Below, piece after piece: positions 31,476-49,030 of a DNA stretch of 64,000 bases. The stretch is from the NCBI RefSeq assembly GCF_000003815.2, contig NC_049996.1, forward strand, positions 11,250,235 through 11,314,234, written 5' to 3'. Position 1 is the stretch's first letter, and each line of letters begins with the position of its first letter. The position numbers and the translations under genes are program-made. Below the pieces are notes generated by a model. The model was not told the origin of the DNA and made no database searches. It saw only the letters and a list, made by a program, of their open reading frames with translations. This DNA comes from Branchiostoma floridae (Eukaryota > Chordata > Leptocardii > Amphioxiformes > Branchiostomatidae).

Positions 31476-32335
31476 AACCCGTTCCATAATCACATCATTT
31501 ATGCATGCTGCAGCCCCGCACGCTCGATCAAAGGGGTCCGGGGCGGGCCGTCCTACTCCTGACGTATGCACGGACCCGCGCGATGCATACCTACGAGACT
31601 GGAATATACAAGACTTGACGTCAACTCCTTCCACTATGTAGTCAGTGCAACGCAAGTCAAGACAAGACTGGAATACAGAACTACTGACGTCAATTGTCAC
31701 ACGAGGGAGAGGAAATTCTGATGCGCAGTTTGCCGGAGTGGACTTATCTCTCAGAAATGGGTTTATCGCTTGGTGCAGAGCCTCATGTATTATGCATGCA
31801 TGGGCACACGGCCTGTGATTTGGCTGACCCTTGCTGGCGTCATACCCAAATTGATCGGGGATTAGAATTATCAGTATTGACAATGGAGAAGCTGTGTGAC
31901 CGGGAAAGCAGAAATACCATAGATTTTGTGGCACTCGTCGAACATAAGACCTTTAGTATTAGTAAGGATGGTATTGGCAACTTTTGGGAGAGATCATAGA
32001 TAAAAAAAATCAAACATGCTCTTAAACATCATGTTATAATGATATTGTAATGACAGAAAACACCATAAGAATCATAAATGAAATTAAAATCAGCATATTT
32101 TTCATATCATTGACATCCAGGTCAAATAATACATGTACATATATATATTCTACACCTTAAGTTGTCATGCTATCGATAATTGGAGTAAACACATTCACCA
32201 GAGCATTCCCTCAGCAGCAGAGGTGACTTTGCTTCCAAATTTGCATGAAATCTTGTGTAACTGAAGTATGAGGAGGCAATCACACACAATTGCAGCCTTT
32301 TGTGGCACGAATACTAATGCTTGATATTGACGTCA
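31303..32335. promoter_or_regulatory. Cluster of five CRE (TGACGTCA) motifs
   Basis: Perfect palindromic CREs at 31,303-31,310, 31,461-31,468, 31,617-31,624, 31,685-31,692 and 32,328-32,335. The first two come from a direct duplication. The third and fourth sit in a second partial duplication with GAGACTGGAATA and AAGACTGGAATA leaders. CREs bind CREB/ATF proteins. The cluster lies upstream of MAP3K exon 1 and upstream of the TIP30 genes, so it could be an enhancer or alternative promoter. Function is inferred only. Confidence 0.45.
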
Positions 32336-32727
32336 CATTTACGCACTTCAGGCGCCCTACGTAAGTAAGATGGCCCTCCACCCGCTGTGACTTTCAGGAC
32401 TCCTCTGTTAAATAATCCCTCAAGGATGTACAACTACTGTTGATAAGGGCACCAGACAGACGATGGGAAGCAGGGCTGAGGCTGCAGTACCGTGCCAACT
32501 TGCAAGGTGGTGTCTTACAACAGCAAACATCACCTTCCATTTCCAAGAAAGCAGGCAACACAAACAGATCATCTGCATGATTTCCATCTTCCATAAGCCC
32601 TCATGTCTTTTGTGCATCAGATGGACTTTCAAAGCCTTTTCTGGAAAATCAAATCCTTGGCTATTTCTTTATTTGCCTGGAAACTTAAGAAGTAATTTGT
32701 AGCCTGGGAAAACACTGCAATGTACTC

Positions 32728-32732
<5 letters not shown>

Positions 32733-32790
<58 letters not shown>
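32733..32790. repeat. (CT)n(CA)n microsatellite
   Basis: Pure TCTC run followed directly by a pure CACA run. Confidence 0.97.
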
Positions 32791-32795
<5 letters not shown>

Positions 32796-33579
32796 TATCC
32801 AATATTTGTATCATTAGCACCTTTAATATCAAATGGTGCTATTCAACAGAGGAATTAGACTTCTGTGAATCAAAAAAGTGTTGGTGTCAAGAATGTACTA
32901 CGTACATAGACTGATTTTTGGTCATGTTCTATACGTTTGATGCAATTAATTCCAATGTGGTGCAAGCACAATGTGTGTTATTAGAAATGATGGAATGGTG
33001 TACATTCCACACAATGGAGGCCATTTTTGTTAAATCTTTAATATTATCATTTTCATGATTGGAAAATGACACATCAGAAAAGCAAATAGCTTTACAGAAA
33101 GATTTCTAAACATCTCCAGTAGTTGTTTCAATAGCAGGTTACATTAATCTTGTGGATATTATCAACAACTTACTGCCATACAGTTATGGTGAACATGAAT
33201 GTACATGTGTAGATGCGTAAATACTATCGTTACAAACCTATCTCAACCTAGCAGGATAATTGGGACAGTCCCTTTGTCCACCTGAGCGCAACTGCGGTTC
33301 AATAAAAGCAATAGAAATTCATGGTGTATCACTGCAGTGATCGGTCAAACACAGGAATTCAATATTCCAGGCATTACACTGCAAATTGCCACACCCCCGC
33401 ACTACTCAATAATGTCCCATCAACTTCTGCTTCTGCATGTTGGTGGCTGCTCTCTTTGATGCCCCAGGTCGGTTAGTACGATAGAGGAATTAGACATAAG
33501 GTGTTCACGCATAATGTACGCATATGTAGAAGCAAAGCTTAGCAATTTGAACTGAGATTGGGGACACTTTCTCTTCAAT

Positions 33580-33705
33580 TTTCAAATCTAAATTCAGAAC
33601 ACCTCCTTTCCAAATTGTAATCTGAACTCAGAACACCTCCTCTCAAAACTGAAATCTGACCTCAGAACATCTCCTCTCCAAATTGTAACTCAGAAAATCT
33701 CTCTA
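33580..33705. repeat. ~40-bp imperfect tandem repeat, 3-4 copies
   Basis: Repeated AAATCTAAATTCAGAACACC/TCCTCTCCAAATTGTAA units. No coding. Confidence 0.75.
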
Positions 33706-34436
33706 AATTGTTAGCACCTAACATTGCACAGGGCAAACCTGACCAGAATTTCCAAACACTTGGCATGGTAAGGTATGATCAAACATAATGTCATATCTTT
33801 GTTTTATCAGTAAATACACAAATATAAAAATACACAAATATTACAGTTATCAGCCAAATACATCTCTAATATTGTTAGTGCAATAAAATTTTGTTCCACT
33901 GACCTCTATTACACTGTAAAGTATAGGTTTCTACTAGAAGAAAAAGCATCATTCCATCAAAAGTAATTATACTGCATCATCATCACAAATCTTCATGACA
34001 CTGATACAAACTGATAGTGGCTCAATCCAGTTGGTGTGAAAATGTATGCATTATTACCAGGAGAAATAGGTCAACAAGATTCAGTAGCTCCACGGTTCAA
34101 ATGTACTGGCAAGTTTCTAGGTCAATCGTATGCACATACAGACGTGCAAGGCCACATAAAAGCCGACTGTGCGATTTTGCTTTGACATATATTTTGTTCA
34201 ACAAAATTGATTCTCTTTTCAGTTTTCTAGTTCTGACTTCTGAGTAGGTGTACGTGTACTGGCAAGTTATTAAATGTACTGCAGGTAAATCATATGCACA
34301 TACTAGTATAATTGTATTACCTATAGGTTTACAAAAAATGGATGTTTTGTCAGTGATTTAATTTCAACATTATCATGTAAACACAAATACAATTTGTCAG
34401 GTGTCTGCTGTTTTTTCTATCTACATGCAACATAGG

Positions 34437-35742
34437 CAGGGCTCCAGACTAACTTTTTGACCTAGGAGCATGGCGCTCCTAACTCCTAAAACTTAGGAGC
34501 GCCAGCAAAAAGTTAGGAGCACCACTATGAAAGGTTGGGAGCACAAGCAAATGTCTGAAGCCATACAAAATATTACTCCAATAATCAATGTTTTTGACTA
34601 GAGGTGGGTATGGCTTAAAGAATTAATCAGGGGTGTTATATATTATATATAGTTACCCAGTAACCAAACAAGAAACAAGAGAATACATGAGATCACTTTC
34701 AAGTAATATAACACTGATTCCTTACAATATATGATTTTTATAATGTTTCATAAGTTAATACACACAATCAGGAAGAGTAAATTAACCTTACTGCTAAAGG
34801 TGAAACTTGACTGTTACATATACAACAACAACAAACTAAAGAAGTCTACAAGAAAATCTGCAAACCAACAGAGGAGAAAGTGTAGCCAGGACTGTCAGGT
34901 ACATCTTGTATTTCTTTTGTATCTCTTCTACTTTGTTAAGAACATAGCTGAAAATAGATGCACTGGAAAATTAGAGGTTTACTTGTAGCCTGTAACATCA
35001 GTGTTAACTTATATAAAAAAATCTGTGTACAAACAATTCATATTTTCAGTTGAAAAAATGTAGCAGAAAATATGTGTTCGAAGGGCAAATCAATCGAACT
35101 TTTCCCAACAAACAACATCTATTTATCAGTCTTTTGAAAATAAAGACTGCAACAAAAGTAATATCTGAAGGAACCGTGAAAAAATCGCGACCTCCGTTCA
35201 ACATTTTCTACGACTTCAGTGGCGACACAGCCCCCCTCCCCAGTTTGTCATCGTCGCATTAGCTGTTAATTTTCCCGCATTCCACCGACAAACAAGCAAA
35301 AAAACCCTCCAAAAGAATCCTGTACATGTACTTATCACCAAGGACTTTAGGCATTCGATGAGTTTTCGTCAAAGTTACACGCTTTTGAAGCTTTCCTGCG
35401 TGATTTTTCCCGCGATCACAGCGGGGATGTCAGATATTCCACCAATAATGGCGGCCGGGCGAGCTACGTCACGCCGAAATGGCCAATGGGGTGCGACTCT
35501 CGCGATTCGCGAGATGTGAGTTACTGCGAGACTTGCGCGAGACTTGAGTTAGAATCAAAATGGCGGCTCGGTGAAGGCCGAAATCGGCGAATTTTGAACT
35601 TTGAGCGAAGTTTTCGGGGGAAAATAAGGGCGTTGCTCATTTTTTTTTATTGGCGCGCCGTGCGACCATCGTTTAAAAAATAGGCGCATTATTAAAATTA
35701 CGGGCGCATTGCGACCAAATCTAGTCGCAGTCACGAGCCCTG
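34437..35742. mobile_element. 1.3-kb non-autonomous element, CAGGGCTC termini, 5-bp TSD
   Basis: Begins CAGGGCTCCAGACTAAC and ends GACTGCGACTAG-type sequence in complement, closing with GAGCCCTG. Flanked by ATAGG on both sides (34,432-34,436 and 35,743-35,747). The left end has TAGGAGC/GCTCCTA inverted motifs; the right end repeats GGTCGCA/GGGCGCA. The right third (35,200-35,700) is CpG-rich with promoter-like motifs. No transposase frame seen. It shares the terminal octamer and TSD length with 3,349-3,677. Confidence 0.65.
35200..35700. promoter_or_regulatory. CpG-rich promoter-like block inside a transposon
   Basis: Contains ATGGCGGC at 35,448 and again near 35,559 (YY1-like), a CCAAT box near 35,483, TACGTCACG, and a TCTCGCGA/TCGCGAGA palindrome at 35,498-35,514. 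These motifs are typical of CpG-island housekeeping promoters. No exon with a donor was firmly identified. Confidence 0.35.
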
Positions 35743-35747
35743 ATAGG

Positions 35748-38700
35748 GTAATTTTTCTATCTGATATTTCCTTCCTTGTAATTTTGATCTAGTCAGCCAG
35801 AACACAAGCATCAATGCACGGAAGTCCCCCTCTACAGAAATAACCCAGGAAATAGCAACATGAGCCTAGCTTTCATTCTGAGACTCAGATTACAGCGTTC
35901 CTTCTACCATTACACTAACACAGTAGCACCACCGTGCCATGGAAGCCGACCATCCTGCCAAAAAAGAAACCAACTTGTGATATTTACATGGAAACTGTCA
36001 CACTTACAAGACACTACAGGCTTGAACATGATCGTACAGCCTTCCTGTTTACTACTTCATAAATAACCCCTACATAAATAATGCCTATTTACCTAATGAG
36101 TGAGTCTAATTACACAAAGGTCTCAACAACCTGTCTTCCTGTTGTCAAAGTACCAGTAATTGTTCAAAAATGAAATACCTAACTTACAGTTGCATAAACT
36201 TCCTATTTCCATTTACATAAAAAAGTCCACCAATTCACCAAACGAGTGAGTCTAATTACACAAAGGTCTCAACGACCGCTTCCTGATGACGTCTTCCTGT
36301 TTCCAAAGTGATTATCCAAAAATAAAATATACCATAGAACTAGTCTACTGATGGCTGCTAATGAACATACTAAGCCATGGATTGGGGCTACAGGCTTGAG
36401 ATGCTTCCAGAAAGGTAGTATAGGTAGGGTAAGTACCAAGTTTTCACATCACAAGATACATCAGTGATATGATCTATTCTATATATTAAAAGTAGGTAAT
36501 CTATTCTAAACATTAAACGTCAGCAGGTGAGAAAAACTGGTTGTGTACAAGAAAATTCTTATGTCCTATTAAAAGTAGATCTAAGAGACTACAAAATTTG
36601 TATGCTGTTGTAACAGTTTTCCTCACCTTCCATGAAATAAAAATTGATGATTCTACATGAACCTCATCAAAGCAAAGCAAATGCCTGGCCCTTACCTGTT
36701 CCTGTCGGCATTCCACCTATAAAATGAACACGTAATCTGCACAAGACCAGCACCTATTGTCATCACACACTGCTGAGCGAACACAATAGATAAACTGGGG
36801 ATTCCCCCAGAAGCGGCTAAAAATGACCACTCACCTCATCTGAGTCAGTCATGAAACGTCATTGATTATGGTATTACCACGGTAACCGTTACCTGCGTTA
36901 CCGCATGACATAGTCTCATTTACAAGGGTGAGGTAATAACTTGTAATATACTGTGAAATGAAGAAATTAACCAACACAAATTACAAAGCTACTTTAACCC
37001 AGCAGACACGGCATGGCAATACCAGTCAAGACATTTTGTGCAGACAAAAACTGACAAAGAAAACATAATATGATAAACTGACTTCAAAAGAATCATAACA
37101 ATACATTCATCATAACATCAAAGCAACAGACCATGCATAAAGAGTTGAAATAGTCTTCAAACTTCAACTTATTTGTTGATCCCAAGTAGTTCTCCAAATT
37201 CTAAAATCACCAGAGATCCAACAATATTTCTTATCAGAAATTCTACTCTAGTATTCTGAGTATAAAACTGTGTGGGCTCGGAAACCTACGAACAGCCGCA
37301 AATTTTTACAAAGATTGCGAGAACATCGGCCATATTTCTGAGGAAAATGTCACGAGCTTGCAGACTCCTCCGCCAACTCATTTTCCTGCTGTATCATCAG
37401 ACTGATGATCAGTATGTTCTACTGACATAATGTCAGTCAGTCTATATAGACTATGACTCTCCGCAAAGGTACTAAAACAACAATGAAAACTACAGTACTG
37501 ATAAATGTATGACACTACAGGGTCAAAAAGTCAAAGTCATACGTACAATTACCTTATTGTCTGCTAGACCACATGCAGGATGATGACATGTCCCAAAAAA
37601 CAGTCCCCTACTGACACATACCACCAGTAACCACAACTATTGCCAGTTTACCTCCCACTCCCGGCCATCTGTGCTGCATTGGATGCTTTTCTCTGTGCCC
37701 ACTGCTACTGACTGTTGTGACCTTGGCTCTAATCCAGAGGCTACCAAACCTACACTTTTCCGACCCTCAGGTACAGAACGTGACTCACAGCAGAAAAGGC
37801 AAAGGTCTCTGATATTTGTTTTGCACATGAGCTGCAGATCCTTCTATGGTAAAGCAAACAATCTAGAAGTGATGCAAAGGGAACAAAGTCCGAAACCAAA
37901 ATGTTATATAACGCTCGTGTAGAACCAGAAGCAAGCTTTGATGCAAATACAATTTGTATTTGATGATATTTGAATTCATATGTCGGTTATTTGTATGTCA
38001 GCTGTCTATGTAAGGCTAACTCCGCTGTCCTGGGCTGATTGGCTAGTATGTGAGCAACTAAAATCATCATTTCATCACCTTTGTCATAACGACAACAGCC
38101 TTTGTCAAAAGATGATGCAACTTAATTTGTCTTACAGACAATAAAGACATTTCCTGCCGACCCGGCAGTCAAAAGGACAAAAGTGTTGATCTCGATGCCA
38201 CATCAAATGCCAACCCCCCTCAAATGGAAATGTGGTAAAGCTGAGATTGGTCTATCAACTTTTCACACTCAAGTGTTTCTGACAAAGGTGTGAAAACCAG
38301 TGTGTAACTGCGAAAGAAAATGGACTACAACAAAATCTTGTTGGAGAAATCAGGGCATGAGGACACCACTGTTTATAAACTCAGTAACCTGACTACCACC
38401 AAACAAAAGGCAAAACCTGTGGGGGCAGGAGTGACTCAGTGCTAAAAATAGTTCCAAGTGACATCACTCCTTAGCGTGCAGGCAGTGAAGTATGAGGACC
38501 ACCACCTGTTGGAACCTTCAACTTAACAAATAGCAATCACATACAAATGACATACACATGCTTTAGATCTTAATCCTGATATTTTTTACATTCATTCTGG
38601 TAATGAATGTAGGCTTGGAAACAAAATGACAACCTGCTTTGCAGACTGTCAATCGATGTTAAAAAAATACATGAACAAATGGCAAATAAGTAGCAAACAA

Positions 38701-39400
38701 CTATTCATTCCTGAGTGGCAATTTATCAGGTATAGGTGGGAGCTTAACAACAACGGGTCAGAAAAATATTAAATCAAAACTTCTATAATATTTTTTTTCC
38801 TAGGCTGTGTCAAAAGGTATAATTTTTTGCAGAGTTCATTCCAGAAAATGCACAGCAAATGCACTGGGTATATTTTGCAGGTGTTTTTTTTTTCGGGAAA
38901 GGTAAGGATGGTCTCATCGCAGCTGAGTCATATGAACATCATACCAAATTTGGTCAAACTTCGGGAGGAGGGGACAGCTTTATAAATAATTCATCATTAT
39001 TGAGCGAATCCCCGATAAACATAACGCACAAACCCTATTTTGCAAATTTATGTGTCCCAGGAGATTTCTAGCGGACCGTCTCGAAATGCAGGTATATCCA
39101 AAATCAATCTACATAATCCAATATTCGTTCACGCAGGAGAACCAGTCCCTCGGTAAATTGAAATGTTTTTTCAGCACACAGGAAAGTCAGCCGACCCTAT
39201 TTTTCTTTCGCGAAGTGAAAGTTGGCGATTTTGTTTGTGTTGTTGCAAATCTTGTTTTTGTTGGCTATTTTGCGGTAGAAAATGACAGTTGATTTCAGTT
39301 AAACTTTCATTATGTGACACCTGTATGGTTCCACACATACGTATCAAGGTGAATAATGAATTTAACACCTAAATAGCCTTAAATGGTGGTCTAAGAAATA
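35748..39400. other. Upstream MAP3K region, no gene seen
   Basis: Contains a direct duplication (about 36,075-36,165 and 36,225-36,310, shared GAGTGAGTCTAATTACACAAAGG). Otherwise AT-rich sequence without exon-like segments. Presumed 5' UTR intron of the MAP3K. Confidence 0.5.
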
Positions 39401-39986
39401 CCTTAATCACATAGAACGACTACAAATTGCTACTTTGACACCGCTACTACAGATGTGTCACGCGACCATCGGCCGATCGAGCGCTAAAATCCACGCAGAT
39501 ATAATAGCGGATCACTACACAGATCGGGATCAAAAATATTGGATAACAAATCAATAAAACTCTAAAATCCTACCTCTTTCTCTAGATGCACCAGAAGCGG
39601 CTAAATCGGCTGGAAAATAGCAGAAATCGTGTCCAAAACATCCCCTCCTTCCGTCACCGCTAGGCCGCCATGTCGGCTAACCCAGGAATCTGCTGTTCCA
39701 GCAATTTAGTACCCCCCTTACAAATAGCAACAACTTTAAAATCATACGTCAAAACGTCCCAAAAATCCTTTAAATTTGATCCTTAAGCTCTTAATAATTA
39801 TTATGCTGCGCTTGGTACAAATATTATGAGCATTATACTGCATTTCGAATTATTCATTCCAGAAATATAGACAATATTGACGAGTATGACCAATAGATGT
39901 AATGGCCATCATGTGACGCGTGACGCGCCATCCTGGTTCACGACACCTGCGGCCACTTCCGGTATAGCAGGGTCTTCCCCAACCTG
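39400..39986. promoter_or_regulatory. Candidate head-to-head promoter, MAP3K / TIP30 copy 1
   Basis: A GC-richer island between the two divergent genes. On the minus strand, sequence from about 39,690 down to 39,573 ends in a donor GAAAGAG|GTAGGA and starts near GCCATGTCGG (YY1-like, about 39,668), which fits a non-coding first exon of the MAP3K. On the plus side an ETS-type ACTTCCGG (about 39,954) lies about 30 bp before the first ATG of TIP30 copy 1. No TATA box is evident. Transcription starts are inferred. Confidence 0.4.
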
Positions 39987-43310
<3,324 letters not shown>

Positions 43311-43820
43311 TAGCAACTCTACTCATTTCAATAGTGACTGTTTTTTTCCAGCAATTTTGTGTGCTGGTCTCTTGCTTTTAAGTGAAATTTAAGGGTTATC
43401 ACTAACCAAAGTATATAGTTTGTGTAACAGTATAGATAATAACCAAAGTAGAAGGGTCATCCCTACACTATGCATGTTCACTCATGTAGGGAAAGTGAGC
43501 TACTGTTGTTGATAATGCTCTACATGTTCAGATCCCACTGTGCAAGAAGGTGGCTAACTGTGCTTTCTGTTTGCACCATGATAACCAATATCCAATGTAG
43601 GGAACAAACTCAAGTGGTATCTCTACTCATCCCTATGGTGGAAATTTTGTACTGATTTTACTGTTTTGCAAAATGTTAAAAATGTGAAAAAGCAGTGAAT
43701 TATTTAGTACTGATAATTGCAAGTACACATATGCTGCTATAGACTATCATGTATGAAGTACTGTTGTATCCTTCCTATTTTACTATGATTTTATTCCAAC
43801 AAATTTGCATAAACTTCCAG

Positions 43821-43852
<32 letters not shown>

Positions 43853-45386
43853 GGAACTTCCTAATTGGTGTTAACTTCCAAATTTTAATCCTTAGACTTA
43901 TCTAGGAAGATATTTGATAGATGATAAGTTCTGTTTCAATAACTCAGATGCAATTATGCTCAAGCTGGCATATTTATGCTCAAGCTGGCATATTATCATC
44001 TTGTGTACCAGTACGATGACTTCATACTTTACTTATGGTATTTGATTGATTTTGTAGTAATTCTTTTATGATTTTAAGATGTGATCTCAGGACAAAATGT
44101 ATTGCATACTACTAACCAAATGGAATAAAACTTACCTGATTTGAATTGTGTTGTTCGATTTTTTCAGTACCAATTAGAATTAGACCTGTGAAAATAACAA
44201 AACACATATTTATAACTTGCCACCTCATAACACGAAAGTAAACCTGTCCTTGGTGCTGACTGCCATCCGCTGTCATTACCAGACCTGTTTTTCTGTGTAA
44301 AACATTTCAACTTACTCGTGGCCCCGTAAGAAGATTTGTACCATGCATACACAAGAGCAACACATTGTAACACCTTATAAGTAAACCTGTCCTTGGTGCT
44401 GAATGCCATCTACTGTTTTTAACAGGCAGGTTTTTTTCTGTGGAAAACATTTATGAGCCTGTTGGCCAATTAAAAAGGTTTGCAGTATACATCTCATTCA
44501 TACAGCTCATAGTACATGTACTCTGATGCTGGAACATTTTATCTGATTATTTTGAAGGGAGACTGTGGGATTTTTGCAGTTTTGTGACCAAATGTTTGAC
44601 GCAATTTCAGTCATTCATTTACCTAAGCCGGGCTGTGTTTCTGACTGAAAGCTGCTCTCCCTCCTCTTCATGCATAGTTGCAGCGACCTCTAGTAACGTA
44701 ATAGAGAACTGCAGCTGAGCTCTCTCTTTCATGTCAACCCCATTATGTTAGAGAAAAAGTAGTTCAATTACTGAAATTTAAGACAGTCCAGTGGGAAAAT
44801 AAGAAAATACTCAAGTGAAAATATCTATGCAGTATACAGACCAGTAGAGATCTTGCTGAATGTCAGAATTCCAGACAAATGTTTGCGTTTAACTTTAAGA
44901 ATGGTGATTATTTTAAGTGGAGGGATACAAAGAACAAAGATGTGCTGCGGTATGATTTTTATTAGGAAGTCTGTAATAAGGTTAAGCACCTGTACGGACG
45001 TCTTGGACTTCTTATCCAGTAGAATTATTGATTCAAGGTAAGAATATATCCATTCATCAGGCTGTGCACTTGTGAATTGTTCTGCAAATGTTGTGAACAT
45101 CGAATTGGGGTCTTAATTGTTGTTTTAGGGTTTGGACTTTGAACTCCAATTTCCAAGCAGATGTTTGGAGAGATGAACAGAGAGCAACCAGGAAGATACA
45201 CAAGGGGATCCTGATCATCTGTAAATGCATGTGTGACTGTTTTGGCAGGATTCTAGCATTTCCTAGGTCTAATTTGAATAAATCTACATTTAGATATAAT
45301 CTGATTCATAGTCCTTATTTCCAACATAAAGCACAGTTTGCTACAGAACTTTGATTCGCCGCTTTGACATCTACAAATCGTACAGA
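43311..45386. other. 3' UTR of copy 1 and intergenic spacer
   Basis: Holds a (GTT)n microsatellite (about 43,815-43,853), an AATAAA at 44,124-44,129, and a dispersed repeat block at 44,230-44,460 in which ACCTGTCCTTGGTGCTGA occurs twice (44,247 and 44,389; a third copy is at 30,225). No relic of the membrane-anchor exon was recognised upstream of copy 2. Confidence 0.6.
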
Positions 45387-47481
<2,095 letters not shown>

Positions 47482-48057
47482 AACTTTTTTTCAATAAACT
47501 TTTTTGTGTTGGGTTGGTTTTTACTTGCTGATCATCTTTAATATCATTGTTTTATAATACAAGTTTCCAAAAAGGACATCATATTATTCAATCAATGTAC
47601 ACATATATTTTTTTCCAGTTTTATAGAAAATGGAGTTTTGCATGATGGCAAATGTAGCATACCACCCACCTGTCAATTATGTGTATGGAGTGACCTCTAG
47701 CAGAGCACGATAGAACTGCAGCCAGCTAACCTTAAATGCTGAGTCATGCACCACCCACCAAGGACAATATTTAGCCTTGAACCCACATACAGCAGTCAAA
47801 ATTCAATCAAATCAAGTCCAACTAAATTAGATAATATATGTTTTATGAATGGCATCCAGGTAATATGTATCAAAGAAGAATTATGTATTTGCATTACAGA
47901 AAAACTATTTCTTGTGGAAGGATACAAAAACATGATGTAATGCACTTAGTCTATTTTTGTGCCTGGCATTCAACCCCTTGAGGACTGGGGTGTGTCTGCA
48001 CTGTGCAGAGTAAATAACATTAGCAGGACATGTTGGGAGGTTTTCAACCCTATTTAC
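47482..48057. other. Intergenic spacer between TIP30 copies 2 and 3
   Basis: 3' UTR of copy 2 followed by AT-rich spacer. No gene recognised before the relic exon at 48,058. Confidence 0.6.
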
Positions 48058-48135
48058 AGATTGGAGCCACAGTTTCTGTTGGTTTTGTGGTTCTCTAAGG
48101 AATCCTGATCAGCTGGCAAGACGGATTTTGCAGGT
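48058..48135 (+). pseudogene. Relic of the TIP30 membrane-anchor exon
   Basis: Clearly related to the first exon of copy 1 (39,987-40,093): GGAGCCACAGTTT, then GGTTTTGTGGTT, GGAAT.CTGAT, and an end TTTGCAG|GTAAC that keeps the donor. The ATG is gone (CTGATGTTTCAG became CTATTTACAG). A TAA replaces a Leu codon in the hydrophobic segment, and about 25 bases near the end are deleted. It lies 0.9 kb before copy 3, so the ancestor of copy 3 probably had the anchor exon. The relic could still serve as a non-coding 5' exon. Confidence 0.75.
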
Positions 48136-48266
48136 AACTATTAAAGAAAGTGCTTTGGACATCTTGTTTTTGAGTTGCAGTCTGGAGAAAATCAAGTTTA
48201 CCTGAGTTCAAGGTTCAGCCACAGCAGGTGGGGGTAAATTTGCAGCAACATCTAGAGGCTGATAGA

Positions 48267-48612
48267 TACTGTAAGTTCGCGGGGAATTTAATTTCGCGGT
48301 AGCGGGAAAATTGACTTTTCGCGGTGGATTTAAGTTCGCAACACCATACCTGTTGGCATCCGTCTGTCTCGGAAGACAAAGGTAGGCAGACGGGTTTAAG
48401 GCGCCCCGTCTACCTGGCCTGTACTTGGGGTTTTAAGGTGAAGGAGGGGTGTGCACATCCTTCTCCACCCTCTCGTCCACAGGTAACACCAATAGACTGC
48501 AGTCTAATACCATAATAGAAAAATGTTCGCGGTGGATTTAAGTTCGCGGTGAAGTGGTCACAGCGAAAACCGCAAACTTTAATCCACCGCGAACATTTCT
48601 GCATTTACAGTA
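48267..48612. mobile_element. Palindromic MITE (TTCGCGG family), TA termini
   Basis: Starts TACTGTAAGTTCGCGG and ends in the complement (CCGCGAACATTTCTGCATTTACAGTA). Multiple TTCGCGGTGGATTTAAGTTCGC motifs appear in both orientations. TA at each end suggests a TA target duplication. Decayed relatives appear near 21,240-21,430 and 50,575-50,630. Confidence 0.7.
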
Positions 48613-49030
48613 ACTCATAATTCCATTCACAAAGAAATATTGATTAATGCCACACCAATTTTATCTGTTGCTTCTTGGATTGAGTCGCCTGTCTATTTTT
48701 TTTCATTTAAAAAAAATCAATTCCCAAGAAAAAATAAAACAGATTTTGCTCTCACAAAGCTGTTTTATCAGAGCCATATCCATATGGTTTAAACACAAGG
48801 CTTTTTTAAAAGACATTTGAGTAAAAAATCAGAGGAATGGATTCATTCAAACGTGCCATCTCCTCAGGCTGTTTTTTTTTTGTGTGTGTATGTCTTCACC
48901 CCAGACCTTGTGACAAAATTTATTTTCATTTTTATCCGACCTGTCGACCCAATTTTTTGGGGGAAAAAAATCAGAGAAGCAACAAATAAATTTGGTGTGG
49001 CCTTAACACTGAATGTAAATATTTGACAGA

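Noticed and set aside
31422-31934. 170-codon open frame on the minus strand
   Set aside because: No recognisable domain, it spans a direct duplication and CRE cluster, and composition is not exon-like. It probably arises by chance in GC-richer DNA.
34731-34988. Transposase fragment in the 1.3-kb element
   Set aside because: An 85-codon frame without any recognisable motif.
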